Made by a program: the position numbers and the translations under genes. Below, piece after piece: positions 7,079 to 14,682 of a DNA stretch of 22,607 nt. Origin of the DNA: Acidobacteriota bacterium (GTDB lineage Bacteria > Acidobacteriota > Terriglobia > UBA7540). Every line of letters starts with the position of its first letter. The stretch's first letter is position 1. The notes beneath the pieces were generated by a model, which did not search any database, was not told the DNA's origin, and saw nothing but the letters and a program-made list of their open reading frames with translations. The stretch lies in the NCBI GenBank assembly GCA_003171295.1, contig PMYF01000345.1:1-22607 (forward strand). Reading direction: 5' to 3'.

Positions 7079-7279
7079 GATACCTCGAACCCAACTCGCT
7101 GACCCGCTGACCCGCCGGCCTGCTAGCTCCGCTAACTCCGCTAGCCCCGCTAACTCCGCAGCTCTTTCGGTCCCTGCCCCGCCTTCGTCAAGCCCCCGCT
7201 ACGCAAACCAGCCGGCCGCGTGGCGCAGGCGCGCCTACAACAAAGCTCCAGCCTTCGACCAAAGCGGGAACCGGCATCT

Positions 7280-7366
7280 ACCGGCTCCCGGCTACTGGCT
7301 ACTGGCTATTGGCTACCGGCTACTGGCTACTGGCTATTGGCTATTGGCTATTGGCTGCTGGCTGCT
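7280..7366. repeat. heptamer tandem repeat (GGCTACT/GGCTATT)
   Basis: About twelve copies of a 7-nt unit with variants GGCTACT, GGCTATT, GGCTACC and GGCTGCT, ending directly against the emrA stop codon (TAA at 7369-7367 on the minus strand). One reading frame gives an artificial Tyr-Trp-Leu-rich peptide. Such a tract can change length by slippage; here it lies just outside the gene. Confidence 0.85.
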
Positions 7367-8602
7367 TTATTTCACCCGCACCTTCGGCTCGACCGACAAT
7401 CCCGGCCTTAGCTGGTGGTTCGGATCCTCTTTGGCCAGGTCCGTGAAGTCGATGCGCACCGGTACGCGCTGCACCACCTTCACGTAGTTTCCGGTGGCGT
7501 TCTCCGGCGGAAAGAGCGAAAGCACCGACCCGGTCGCTCCTCCGATCTGTGTCACGCGGCCGTCGTAGTCTTTGCCGGTCGAGTCCACATGGATCTCAAC
7601 CGGCTGGCCGGCTTTCATGTGCCGCAGTTGCGTCTCCTTGAAGTTCGCCGTGATCCAGAGGTCCTGGAGCGAAACCAGCGTCAGCAAATTCTGTCCGGCA
7701 GCCACGTTCTGATCGATCTCCACGCTCTTGCGCGTGATGATGCCGTCCGCCGGCGCGACGATCTTCGTGTAGCTCAAATTGAGTTTCGCCTGATCGAGCT
7801 GCGCCTGAGCCTGCTCCACCTGGGCCTCGGCCTGCTTGGCGCGCGCGCTCTGCGCTTCCACCTGCTGCGGTCCGGTTTCAGCGTACTTCAACATCGCCTG
7901 CGCCTGCAATTCCCGCTCGCGGGCAACGCGCACGGCGTCCCCGGCGGCCTGCTCGTTGGCGCGCGCGTCGGCCAGCGCGGCTTTGGAGGCGTCGGCCGCG
8001 GCCACCGCGGCGTCCCACTGCAGCTTGCTGATGACGTCCTTCTCCACCAGCGGCTTGTAGCGCTCCATATCCGCCTGCGCCTTGGTGTTGTTGGCCGCTG
8101 CCTGGGCCACCAGGGCATGCGCCGCCTCCAGTTGCTTTTCCGCCTGCGCCACTCCTGCCTGCGTGCCGCTCACATCGTGGCCTGCCGAGCTCAGATTGCT
8201 TCCCGTATTCACCGTGACGATGGGCACATTGACGCGTGCCGCCGCGGCGTTGGCTTTGGCGCTGGCCAGCGCGGCTTCGGCATTCTCCACGGCCACCTGA
8301 TAATCGCTGGGGTCAAGTTCGGCGATCGCGTCGCCCGCCTTCACTACCTGGTTCTCTTCCACGTTCACTTTGATGACCTGGCCTGCGATGCGCGAACTCA
8401 CCTGAATCAGGTGGCCGTTCACCTGCGCGTCGTCGGTATCTTCGCTGAAGGTGGAGTGCCACCAGATGCCGAGGGCTACGAGCGCCGCCACCACGATCGC
8501 GGCCACAAGAATCCCTCTGCGGCGGGACTGCGGCTCCTCGATCTCTGTCTCTGCAGCCGATTCGTTGGGTTCTGGTGTTGGGATTGGATCCGCCACGTTC
8601 AC
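7367..8602 (-). CDS. emrA: EmrA/HlyD-type membrane fusion (adaptor) protein
   Basis: 411 residues. A charged cytoplasmic N-terminus (1-30) is followed by one membrane segment (about 31-49, ILVAAIVVAALVALGIW) and the EmrA signature DTDDAQVNGHLIQVSSRIAGQV (56-76). The first lipoyl half follows, then a long Ala/Gln-rich coiled-coil hairpin (about 105-270), the second lipoyl half (LSYTKIVAPADGIITRKSVEIDQNVAAGQNLLTLV) and a beta-barrel region ending LRPGLSVEPKVRVK. EmrA proteins bridge an MFS pump such as EmrB to an outer-membrane TolC channel and export hydrophobic drugs. It overlaps the upstream TolC-like gene by 4 nt (ATGA). The emrB gene that normally follows is absent; a 1.1-kb repeat region comes instead. 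Confidence 0.9.
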   Translation of the reverse strand: MNVADPIPTPEPNESAAETEIEEPQSRRRGILVAAIVVAALVALGIWWHSTFSEDTDDAQVNGHLIQVSSRIAGQVIKVNVEENQVVKAGDAIAELDPSDYQVAVENAEAALASAKANAAAARVNVPIVTVNTGSNLSSAGHDVSGTQAGVAQAEKQLEAAHALVAQAAANNTKAQADMERYKPLVEKDVISKLQWDAAVAAADASKAALADARANEQAAGDAVRVARERELQAQAMLKYAETGPQQVEAQSARAKQAEAQVEQAQAQLDQAKLNLSYTKIVAPADGIITRKSVEIDQNVAAGQNLLTLVSLQDLWITANFKETQLRHMKAGQPVEIHVDSTGKDYDGRVTQIGGATGSVLSLFPPENATGNYVKVVQRVPVRIDFTDLAKEDPNHQLRPGLSVEPKVRVK

Positions 8603-10041
8603 TTCCCTCCTAGGTACCTCTTGTAGTCCTGCCCGTCCCCCAGCGCGCGGGCCAGGCTGAGCTTGGCCACGTTATGCCGGTAGAGGCTCGCCACGTACTG
8701 GCTATCGGCCTGGGCCACGGATTGCTGCGCCTGGCTCACCGCCAGGTTGTCGCTGACGCCGTTGGCATAGCGTTCCTGCGCCTCTTTGAGAGCCTCATTG
8801 GCCAGCTCCACGCTCGACTGCGCTACCTCTACCTGCTTTTGCGCCGAGGCGATGTCGAGCAGCGCGTCGCGCACGTCGGCTTCCACTTGCGCGTTCTTGT
8901 CGCTCAGTTGCGCCTGCGCCGTATCCAGTTGCGCCTGCGCCTGCTGCGCCAGTCCGCGCAGGGCGAATTCTTCAAAAACCGGCACGCTCAACGACGCCGT
9001 CGCATCCACCGTGCCGTGCGAGTGGGCCAGCGTGGCGCCGATGTCGCCGTAATCGGCGTTAGCCTCCACGGCTGGCAGCCGCGCCGCTGTCGCCGCCTTG
9101 CGTTGTTCGGCCGCTGCCGCGGTTTCCTCCACCAGCGCCGCCAGGTCCTTGCGATTGGCCTTGGCCTGTTGCATCAGCTTTTCCGCATCCAGCTCGTCGA
9201 AGGGCGCATAGGGCGCCTTGTCCGTCAAATTGAAGCTTTGCGCCAGCGGCAGCCCGATGGTGCGCGCCAGCGCCAGCTTATCTTTTTCCAGCGCGTTGCG
9301 CGCCGCAATCAGTTGCTGCTCAAGCGATTGGTAGTCCACGCGGGCACGCAGCTCGTCGAGCAGCGGCGCCGTGCCGGCTTGATGGTTGGCTACAGCCTGA
9401 TCCAGCGAAACCTTCGCCGTCGCCACCTGCGCCTCTACGCTGCTCACCTGGGTCTCGTCGGCCAGCACCAGCAGATAGGCGTTGCCCACCGTCAGCACCA
9501 CCAGGTCGCGCGCATCTTCAGCCGACAACCGCGCCGCGGCAAAGTTATGCCGCGCGGCCAGATAGTTGCGCAGTGAGGTTACATTGATCAGCGACCAGGT
9601 AAGCGAGGCGCGCACGTCAGTAAAGCCGAACGGCCCGATGATCGTGGGAAAGCCCGGTATACGCAGCCCCTGGGCGGGCAGATCGGTCTGCATCGCCGCT
9701 TCCTTAGCGGTGAAGTCCACCGAAGGAAGCAACGACTGCAACTGGCTCATCCGTTCCGCGCGCGCCCCTGCCTCCTGCGTTCCGCTCAAAATGATGCCCA
9801 GGTTCGCCTGCAGGCCCCTCTGGATAGCGTCATCAAGCGAGAGGTCGATGGTCTGCGCCGACGCCTCGCCTTTGGTCACGCTGCCTTGAAAACTCGCCGC
9901 GGTCGGTGGCGATGGCAAGGTCGGCGGCGGGATCACCGCCGTCTGCGCCGACACTGCGCTGCCTATAAGACCAAGGCCCAGCAGAAAAATTGCAGTGCAA
10001 GGACGCAACATGCTTTTGATGGAATGCTTTGGCAATTTCAA
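8599..10041 (-). CDS. TolC-family outer-membrane efflux protein
   Basis: 480 residues as drawn from a TTG at 10041-10039. An ATG at 10011-10009 gives 470 residues and a cleaner signal peptide (MLRPCTAIFLLGLGLIGSAVSAQ); neither has a well-spaced ribosome site, so the start is open. The mature protein has the internally duplicated TolC layout: IDLSLDDAIQRGLQANLGI opens repeat one, with the long helical pair QVSSVEAQVATAKVSLDQA...LLDELRARVDYQSLEQQL. Repeat two carries ASLSVPVFEEFALRG, with AQAQLDTAQAQLSDKNAQVEADVRDALLDI and YANGVSDNLAVSQAQQSV. It forms the trimeric channel across the outer membrane and periplasm for the EmrA adaptor encoded immediately downstream. No regulator gene is adjacent. 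Confidence 0.9.
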   Translation of the reverse strand: MKLPKHSIKSMLRPCTAIFLLGLGLIGSAVSAQTAVIPPPTLPSPPTAASFQGSVTKGEASAQTIDLSLDDAIQRGLQANLGIILSGTQEAGARAERMSQLQSLLPSVDFTAKEAAMQTDLPAQGLRIPGFPTIIGPFGFTDVRASLTWSLINVTSLRNYLAARHNFAAARLSAEDARDLVVLTVGNAYLLVLADETQVSSVEAQVATAKVSLDQAVANHQAGTAPLLDELRARVDYQSLEQQLIAARNALEKDKLALARTIGLPLAQSFNLTDKAPYAPFDELDAEKLMQQAKANRKDLAALVEETAAAAEQRKAATAARLPAVEANADYGDIGATLAHSHGTVDATASLSVPVFEEFALRGLAQQAQAQLDTAQAQLSDKNAQVEADVRDALLDIASAQKQVEVAQSSVELANEALKEAQERYANGVSDNLAVSQAQQSVAQADSQYVASLYRHNVAKLSLARALGDGQDYKRYLGGK

Positions 10042-10419
10042 CCTTGCTCAAGAACAACGGGCACGGTCACCCAGAATGGCTGTACACAAATGGATGCGTA
10101 GAAAGTGTCACGCGGTTCTTCTTTCTAGTGTATCGAATAGACGGCCTTCCTGCTTCCCACGGATAGATCGACGCGGTAAACCTCGACAGCCTGCCCGCGC
10201 TTCTTTTCGAATCCGCGTTTCTCCTCTGCGTTGTACAACTTAGAGCGGCCGCTTTCCGTGTGTGTGGGTTAGCCGGGCTTTCGGGGTTTAGGGGCTTTAT
10301 CTTGGACAGAGTGAACTTGGAGCCCCTATCAGGAACAATGTGGGCGGGGGCAGCAAAGCTGTGATGATCTGGCAGGCCAAAACGCTGTAGACTGCCATCA
10401 CGGCGCATGAGAACGGGAA
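10042..10419. other. divergent intergenic region between tolC-like gene and ppk1
   Basis: 378 bp without a credible gene. It must contain the promoters of the efflux pair (-) and ppk1 (+), but I see no strong -35/-10 pair. An 8-bp inverted repeat TAGGGGCT / AGCCCCTA (10289-10296 and 10321-10328) encloses TTGGAC; its significance is unknown. The ppk1 start is preceded only by a weak GGGA. Confidence 0.5.
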
Positions 10420-12567
10420 ATGGTTAGAAGTGCACAAAGAATCAAGCTGTTCAACGGCCGGGACTACTCCTGGATGCAGTTCAACCGCCGTGTCCTCGAG
10501 GAGGCCGAAGACCCGGCTAACCCGCTTTTGGAGCGCGTCAAATTCCTGGCTATTACCGGCTCCAACCTCGACGAATACGTGGAGATCCGTCAAGCCGGCC
10601 TCATGCAGCGCATCGAGGATGGCTATCGCGAGCCCGGCTACGACGGCCTGCGCCCCGAAGAGTCCCTTGCCGTTCTCACTGCCGAGATTCACGGCTTTGT
10701 GGCTGCTCAGTACCGCTGCTGGAACGAGCTGCTGCTTCCCGAGCTGCGCAAGCAGGGCATTCGCCTGCTCGACTGGCGCGAGCTCGGCGACGATGCCTAT
10801 GACTTCGCCCGCGGTTATTTCCAGCGCGAGGTCGATCCTCTGCTCACTCCCATCTCCATTGATCCAGCCCATCCCTTTCCGCGCGTGCTGAACAAGGCTC
10901 TCTGCCTGGCTCTGCTGCTCCGCGCCAAGCGCCGCAGCTCCGGCCCGCGCGTGTTGGGCGTCGTCACGGTGCCGCGGGCGCTGCCGCGCTTTGTCCGCCT
11001 GCCGTCCAACCATGGCCACTATGACTACCTGCTGCTCCAGGACCTGATCGAGCAGCACCTTGCTGGTATGTACCGCGGCTACCAGGTGCTCGCCGCTGCG
11101 TCTTTTCGCGTGACCCGCAACTCCAACCTCTACTTCGAGGAGGAAGAAGCGCGTTCCCTACTCGAAACCATCCGTGTGGAGCTGCACAACCGCCGTAAGG
11201 GCGACGCCGTGCGCCTCGAGATCGAAGCCGATGCCGATCCTGAAATCGTCGAGCGCCTGCGCGTCAACTTCGAGGTGGAAGAGGACCAGGTCTTCCGCGG
11301 CCAGGGCCCCGTGAATCTCTCGCGCCTTATGTTTTTCTACGGCGATGTGCAACGGCCGGACCTGAAGTTCCAGCCCTTCGCGCCCAAGCCGCTATTGTTG
11401 AGCCGCAAGTCCACCGGCATCTTCGACGAGCTGCGGCATCGCGATATCCTTCTCCACCATCCTTACGACTCTTACGACCCCGTGGTCGATTTTATCCAGC
11501 AGGGCGCGCAGGACCCGGCCGTCGTGACCATGAAGCAGACGCTTTACCGCACCAGCCACGACTCGCCTGTCTTCCAGGCGCTGACTGAGGCCGGCGCCAG
11601 CAAAGAAGCCACGGTGGTCGTCGAGCTGATGGCCCGCTTTGACGAGGCCTCGAACATCCGCTGGGCGCGCAGCATGGAAGATGCCGGCGTGCAGGTCTTT
11701 CACGGCGTCGTCGGCCTCAAGACCCACTGCAAATTGGCCATGCTCGTCCGCCACGACGAGGATGGCGCGATTCGCCGCTACTGCCATCTCGGCACCGGAA
11801 ACTACAACCCCGATACCGCGCGCTTCTACACCGACCTGAGCCTGCTCACCAGCGACCCGCAGATCGCCGAACGCGTGCACATGGTCTTCAACTATCTCAC
11901 TGCGCACGCCGAAATCGACGACTACAGCCCGCTGTTCGTCGCCCCGCTCACCATGGCCGAGAGCTTTCTGCGCCTTATCCGCCGCGAGCAGGAGCATGCC
12001 CAGGCCGGCCGCCCGGCTCACATCGTCGCCAAAATGAACTCACTGCTCGAGCCCTCCATCATCCAGGCGCTTTACCAGGCCTCCCAAGCCGGCGTCGAGA
12101 TTGACCTCATCATCCGCGGGCTGTGCATCCTACGGCCCGGCGTCAAGGGCCTGTCGGAACGGATCCGCGTGCGTTCCATCGTCGGCCGCTTCCTCGAGCA
12201 CTCGCGCATCTTTCACTTCGCCAACGGCGGAAATGACGAAATCTACCTCGGTTCGGCGGATTGGATGCCGCGCAACCTCTTCGAACGCTGCGAGGTCATT
12301 TTCCCCGTTCGCGATTCGGCGGCGCTGGCCCGCATCCACGATGAAATTCTGCCCGCGTATATGGCCGACACCGTGAAGGCGCGCATCCAGCAGCCCGACG
12401 GAAGCTATCTGCGCGCCGGCAAGCCGATGAAAGACGCGCCGCCGTTTTCCAGCCAGGACTTTTTGATGCGCCTGGCCGAAGGGAAAACCGATCTGGGCGC
12501 GATTCCCGCTCCCTACGCCAAGCGCTCGGCCAAGCCCGCGCAAACAACTGCCAACGCAGCCGACTGA
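10420..12567 (+). CDS. ppk1: polyphosphate kinase 1
   Basis: 715 residues, normal for PPK1, which reversibly transfers the ATP gamma-phosphate onto a growing polyphosphate chain. The N-domain begins NGRDYSWMQFNRRVLEEA, then KFLAITGSNLDEYVEIR. The head domain runs to about residue 310. The two phospholipase-D-like catalytic domains carry MKQTLYRTS (371-379), ELMARFDEASNIRWAR (402-417), KTHCKLAMLVRHD with the expected phosphorylated His436, YCHLGTGNYN with His456 (454-463), and the late HSRIFHFANGGNDEIYLGSADWMPRNL block. All catalytic residues I can check are present. The ATG at 10420 fits the family start. It sits 2-4 kb from sixA and ppx, forming a polyphosphate neighbourhood, and is convergent with the kinase-TonB gene, 94 bp between stops. 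Confidence 0.97.
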   Translation: MVRSAQRIKLFNGRDYSWMQFNRRVLEEAEDPANPLLERVKFLAITGSNLDEYVEIRQAGLMQRIEDGYREPGYDGLRPEESLAVLTAEIHGFVAAQYRCWNELLLPELRKQGIRLLDWRELGDDAYDFARGYFQREVDPLLTPISIDPAHPFPRVLNKALCLALLLRAKRRSSGPRVLGVVTVPRALPRFVRLPSNHGHYDYLLLQDLIEQHLAGMYRGYQVLAAASFRVTRNSNLYFEEEEARSLLETIRVELHNRRKGDAVRLEIEADADPEIVERLRVNFEVEEDQVFRGQGPVNLSRLMFFYGDVQRPDLKFQPFAPKPLLLSRKSTGIFDELRHRDILLHHPYDSYDPVVDFIQQGAQDPAVVTMKQTLYRTSHDSPVFQALTEAGASKEATVVVELMARFDEASNIRWARSMEDAGVQVFHGVVGLKTHCKLAMLVRHDEDGAIRRYCHLGTGNYNPDTARFYTDLSLLTSDPQIAERVHMVFNYLTAHAEIDDYSPLFVAPLTMAESFLRLIRREQEHAQAGRPAHIVAKMNSLLEPSIIQALYQASQAGVEIDLIIRGLCILRPGVKGLSERIRVRSIVGRFLEHSRIFHFANGGNDEIYLGSADWMPRNLFERCEVIFPVRDSAALARIHDEILPAYMADTVKARIQQPDGSYLRAGKPMKDAPPFSSQDFLMRLAEGKTDLGAIPAPYAKRSAKPAQTTANAAD

Positions 12568-12598
12568 GGCCCGGGAATACGTGTTGATTTGAACCGGC

Positions 12599-12628
12599 AA
12601 TGGGTGGCGAAGAGCCTGCCAGCCCATT
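12599..12628. terminator. possible bidirectional terminator between ppk1 and the kinase-TonB gene
   Basis: AATGGG-TGGC pairs with GCCAGCCCATT with one bulge, in the 94-bp gap between two converging stops. No good T-run follows on either side, so termination is only suggested by position. Confidence 0.35.
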
Positions 12629-12661
12629 TGGACTTCTCGAATAGGTTTTTCGCGGTGGTGA

Positions 12662-14011
12662 TTACGGCGCCGTCTCCGTGGGAGTGACGTCGATTCCACT
12701 TTGCGTGAATTGAAAGTGCAGGAGCCATGCGCTTGGGACGGCCCGGCCTTCAGACTGCGCAGGCTTGAACTTCCACTGCCGTGCTGCATCGAGAGCCTTG
12801 TTTGCGAAATACTTGCTCGGCCCCGCCGATTCGAATGCAGCGCCGGTCACATTGCCGTTCTCGTCAACTGCCAGCCGAATCGTCACGTTGATCTTGCCAA
12901 CGATCGTCATCATTGCGCTCGCTGGCACATCGGGTTGAACTTCGCGCGCTGCTGTACTCTTCCTCGCCGCGCCGCTGGATGCAGGGTTCTCCACGGCCCG
13001 CCTTTGAGGCGGAGCCGGAGCTGCTGCCGCGGTTGGGTTGGGCGCCGGAGCCGGAACCGGACTTGCGACCGGCAGATTTTGTTCTTCCGTGGCAGGCGAT
13101 GGCGGCTGCACCCGACGGGAAAGAACATTCCAGATTCCGATTCCGGCAAGCAAAATAGCCAGTGCGCCAAGCAGCACGGCCAACCGGCCCTTTGCGTGCG
13201 CTGCTTTGCCGGCTTTCCCAGCGGGGCACTGAAGAGCCGCGCGCAGCTCCAGACGAGTTCTGATCTCCTCCATCGTGCATCGGCGGGCAGGGTCCGTGCG
13301 GAGACACTCACGCGCCACTGCGGCGAAGGGCTGAGGTACTGTTTCCGGAACTACCGGTTCCGTGTTTGCCGTGCCGTCCCAATCCGGCGGGCGCTGGGTC
13401 AGGACTTCCACCAGCGTAGCTCCTATCGACCACACATCCGCAGCCGGCCCGTGCGCGGCTTCCGGTGCGTCGTACACCGTTCGTTCCGGTAAGGGTCTGC
13501 CGATCGCGCCTGGCAACGAAAGGCCGTCCGTGGAAAGCTTCAAATGGTCGCCGGAGGCCATGATATTCGACGGCTTCAGTCGGCTATGGACAAGACCTTT
13601 GCTATGCAAATAGGAGAGCGCGTCCATAGCTGGGCCGAGCATTTCGCGCGCCTCGGGCAAGGATAGCGGCCGCTCCTTAAGAATCTCCGCAAGAACCTCG
13701 TCGGCAAACTCCGTCACTACGTAAAGCAGCGGCACGGAGTCTATCTCACAACGCCCGTGAGCATGCACCTGCGCGAGGTTGGGATGGGAAAGAGCCAATG
13801 CCGCGTCCCAAGCGGTTATGCGGGTACTGGCGTCTTCAGCGTCAGCGGGGATGAGCTTGATGACGGCCTTCTGCGGTCCCTCGCTCAGCTCCGTCAGAAA
13901 GACAGCGGCCGCCGTGGAGCCGCCGAGCCATCGAAGGAGGGGAAACCTGCCGTCGATGACTCGTCCTACCCAATCGCCGCGAATTTCCGCTGCGTTCATG
14001 GTTTTAGCCAT
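12662..14011 (-). CDS. kinase-fold (probable pseudokinase) - TM - TonB_C fusion protein
   Basis: 449 residues from the ATG at 14009-14011; a TTG 51 nt upstream is possible but lacks support. Residues about 18-255 have a Ser/Thr kinase fold: a poor glycine loop (LLRWLGGSTAAAVF), the ATP-binding lysine in AVIKLIP (K52), HSRLKPSNIM (142-151) where the HRD catalytic Asp is replaced by Arg144, KLSTDGLS (158-165) where DFG is not conserved, and ADVWSIGATLVEVLT (191-205). Loss of both aspartates argues for a pseudokinase or very atypical enzyme. One membrane helix (about 277-297) leads to a Pro/Ala linker and a periplasmic TonB_C domain (about 370-440: INVTIRLAVDENGNVTGAAF, ALDAARQWKFKPAQ). It could relay signals across the membrane. 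The kinase-like domain is cytoplasmic by charge. Confidence 0.8.
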   Translation of the reverse strand: MAKTMNAAEIRGDWVGRVIDGRFPLLRWLGGSTAAAVFLTELSEGPQKAVIKLIPADAEDASTRITAWDAALALSHPNLAQVHAHGRCEIDSVPLLYVVTEFADEVLAEILKERPLSLPEAREMLGPAMDALSYLHSKGLVHSRLKPSNIMASGDHLKLSTDGLSLPGAIGRPLPERTVYDAPEAAHGPAADVWSIGATLVEVLTQRPPDWDGTANTEPVVPETVPQPFAAVARECLRTDPARRCTMEEIRTRLELRAALQCPAGKAGKAAHAKGRLAVLLGALAILLAGIGIWNVLSRRVQPPSPATEEQNLPVASPVPAPAPNPTAAAAPAPPQRRAVENPASSGAARKSTAAREVQPDVPASAMMTIVGKINVTIRLAVDENGNVTGAAFESAGPSKYFANKALDAARQWKFKPAQSEGRAVPSAWLLHFQFTQSGIDVTPTETAP

Positions 14012-14154
14012 TCTATCCGAAGATTGGAACCATTCGAAGAGGCAACACCCTTTCTTACGCAATGAACTCCGCGTCAGTCAGAATATTACAAATCTGTTAA
14101 AATCGGAGCGCGAGGAGCTCGGCTGGCCACTGAAACCCCAGCGAATCGATCCCC

Positions 14155-14682
14155 ATGATCCTCTTCCTCATGCGCCATGCCGATGCCGGAACCGTCCGCG
14201 AGAACCCCGTCCTCGACGCCAAACGGGGCCTCGTGAAGGATGGCAAGGAGCAGTGCATGTTGATGGCGCGGGTGCTGGGGGCGGTGAAGGCGCCGATCGA
14301 CGCCATCGTTTCGAGCCCGCTGAAGCGCGCTCGCCAAACCGCGCAGCTTGTCGGCACGGAGCTCGGTTTCGAGGGAACGGTGGAGGTTAGCCCGGCCCTG
14401 GGAATGGACGCGAGCTACGCCGATTTCCAGGAGCTGCTGGCGAAGTATGCCGACCGGGAGGGGATCCTGGCCGTGGGGCACAATCCCAATCTCTTTCAGT
14501 TTCTCGGCCGCATGATTACGGGCAACGGAGGCGCGGCGATCCGCATGCGCAAGGGGTCCATTGCCCGGGTAGACATGGAGCGTCATCCGCCACGGCTGCA
14601 GTGGCTGCTCGATCCGCGCACGGCGCGGGCCATCTACGCCAGCGTAACGAAGAGCTCGCGGCCCAAGACCTCGCGGAAGTAA
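14155..14682 (+). CDS. sixA: SixA-type phosphohistidine phosphatase
   Basis: 175 residues of the histidine phosphatase superfamily, slightly longer than E. coli SixA (161). The RHG motif is MRHADAG with nucleophile His8 (5' end of the protein), followed by LVKDGKEQCMLMARVL, IVSSPLKRARQTAQLV with the phosphate-binding arginine about residue 58, and LAVGHNPNL with His109. SixA removes phosphate from histidine-containing phosphotransfer proteins, and in E. coli from the nitrogen PTS. The ATG at 14155 gives the family-type N-terminus MILFLMRHAD; the ribosome site is weak. It is divergent from the kinase-TonB gene (143 bp) and its last 49 nt overlap the 3' end of the opposing ppx gene. Nearness to ppk1 and ppx suggests a phosphate-related role, by inference. 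Confidence 0.9.
   Translation: MILFLMRHADAGTVRENPVLDAKRGLVKDGKEQCMLMARVLGAVKAPIDAIVSSPLKRARQTAQLVGTELGFEGTVEVSPALGMDASYADFQELLAKYADREGILAVGHNPNLFQFLGRMITGNGGAAIRMRKGSIARVDMERHPPRLQWLLDPRTARAIYASVTKSSRPKTSRK

Larger units (their letters stand above)
6241..7366. other. 1.1-kb gene-free region rich in repeats
   Basis: No credible gene on either strand. It holds the ribosome site of the S41 gene (6247-6254), a CCTCCC/GGGAGG hairpin in its upstream region near 6289-6304, two copies of the CCATCCTTCC hairpin repeat, a small GCACC/GGTGC hairpin near 6826-6841, a G7C6 tract with flanking inverted repeats (6981-7033), and tracts of short tandem repeats (7096-7160 and about 7280-7366). The rest shows nothing I can assign. 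Confidence 0.7.

Noticed and set aside
7041..7487. Plus-strand frame encoding a Tyr-Trp-Leu-rich repeat peptide
   Set aside because: The peptide is only the translation of the heptamer tandem repeat and runs antisense into emrA.
7415..8626. 403-codon open frame on the plus strand
   Set aside because: It is antisense to the EmrA-like gene, rich in His/Arg/Leu without any domain, and results from GC-biased third positions of the real gene.
8674..9576. 300-codon open frame on the plus strand
   Set aside because: Antisense to the TolC-like gene, Arg/Leu/His-rich with no recognisable domain.
10297..11058. 253-codon minus-strand frame
   Set aside because: Mostly antisense to the 5' part of ppk1 and without recognisable motif.
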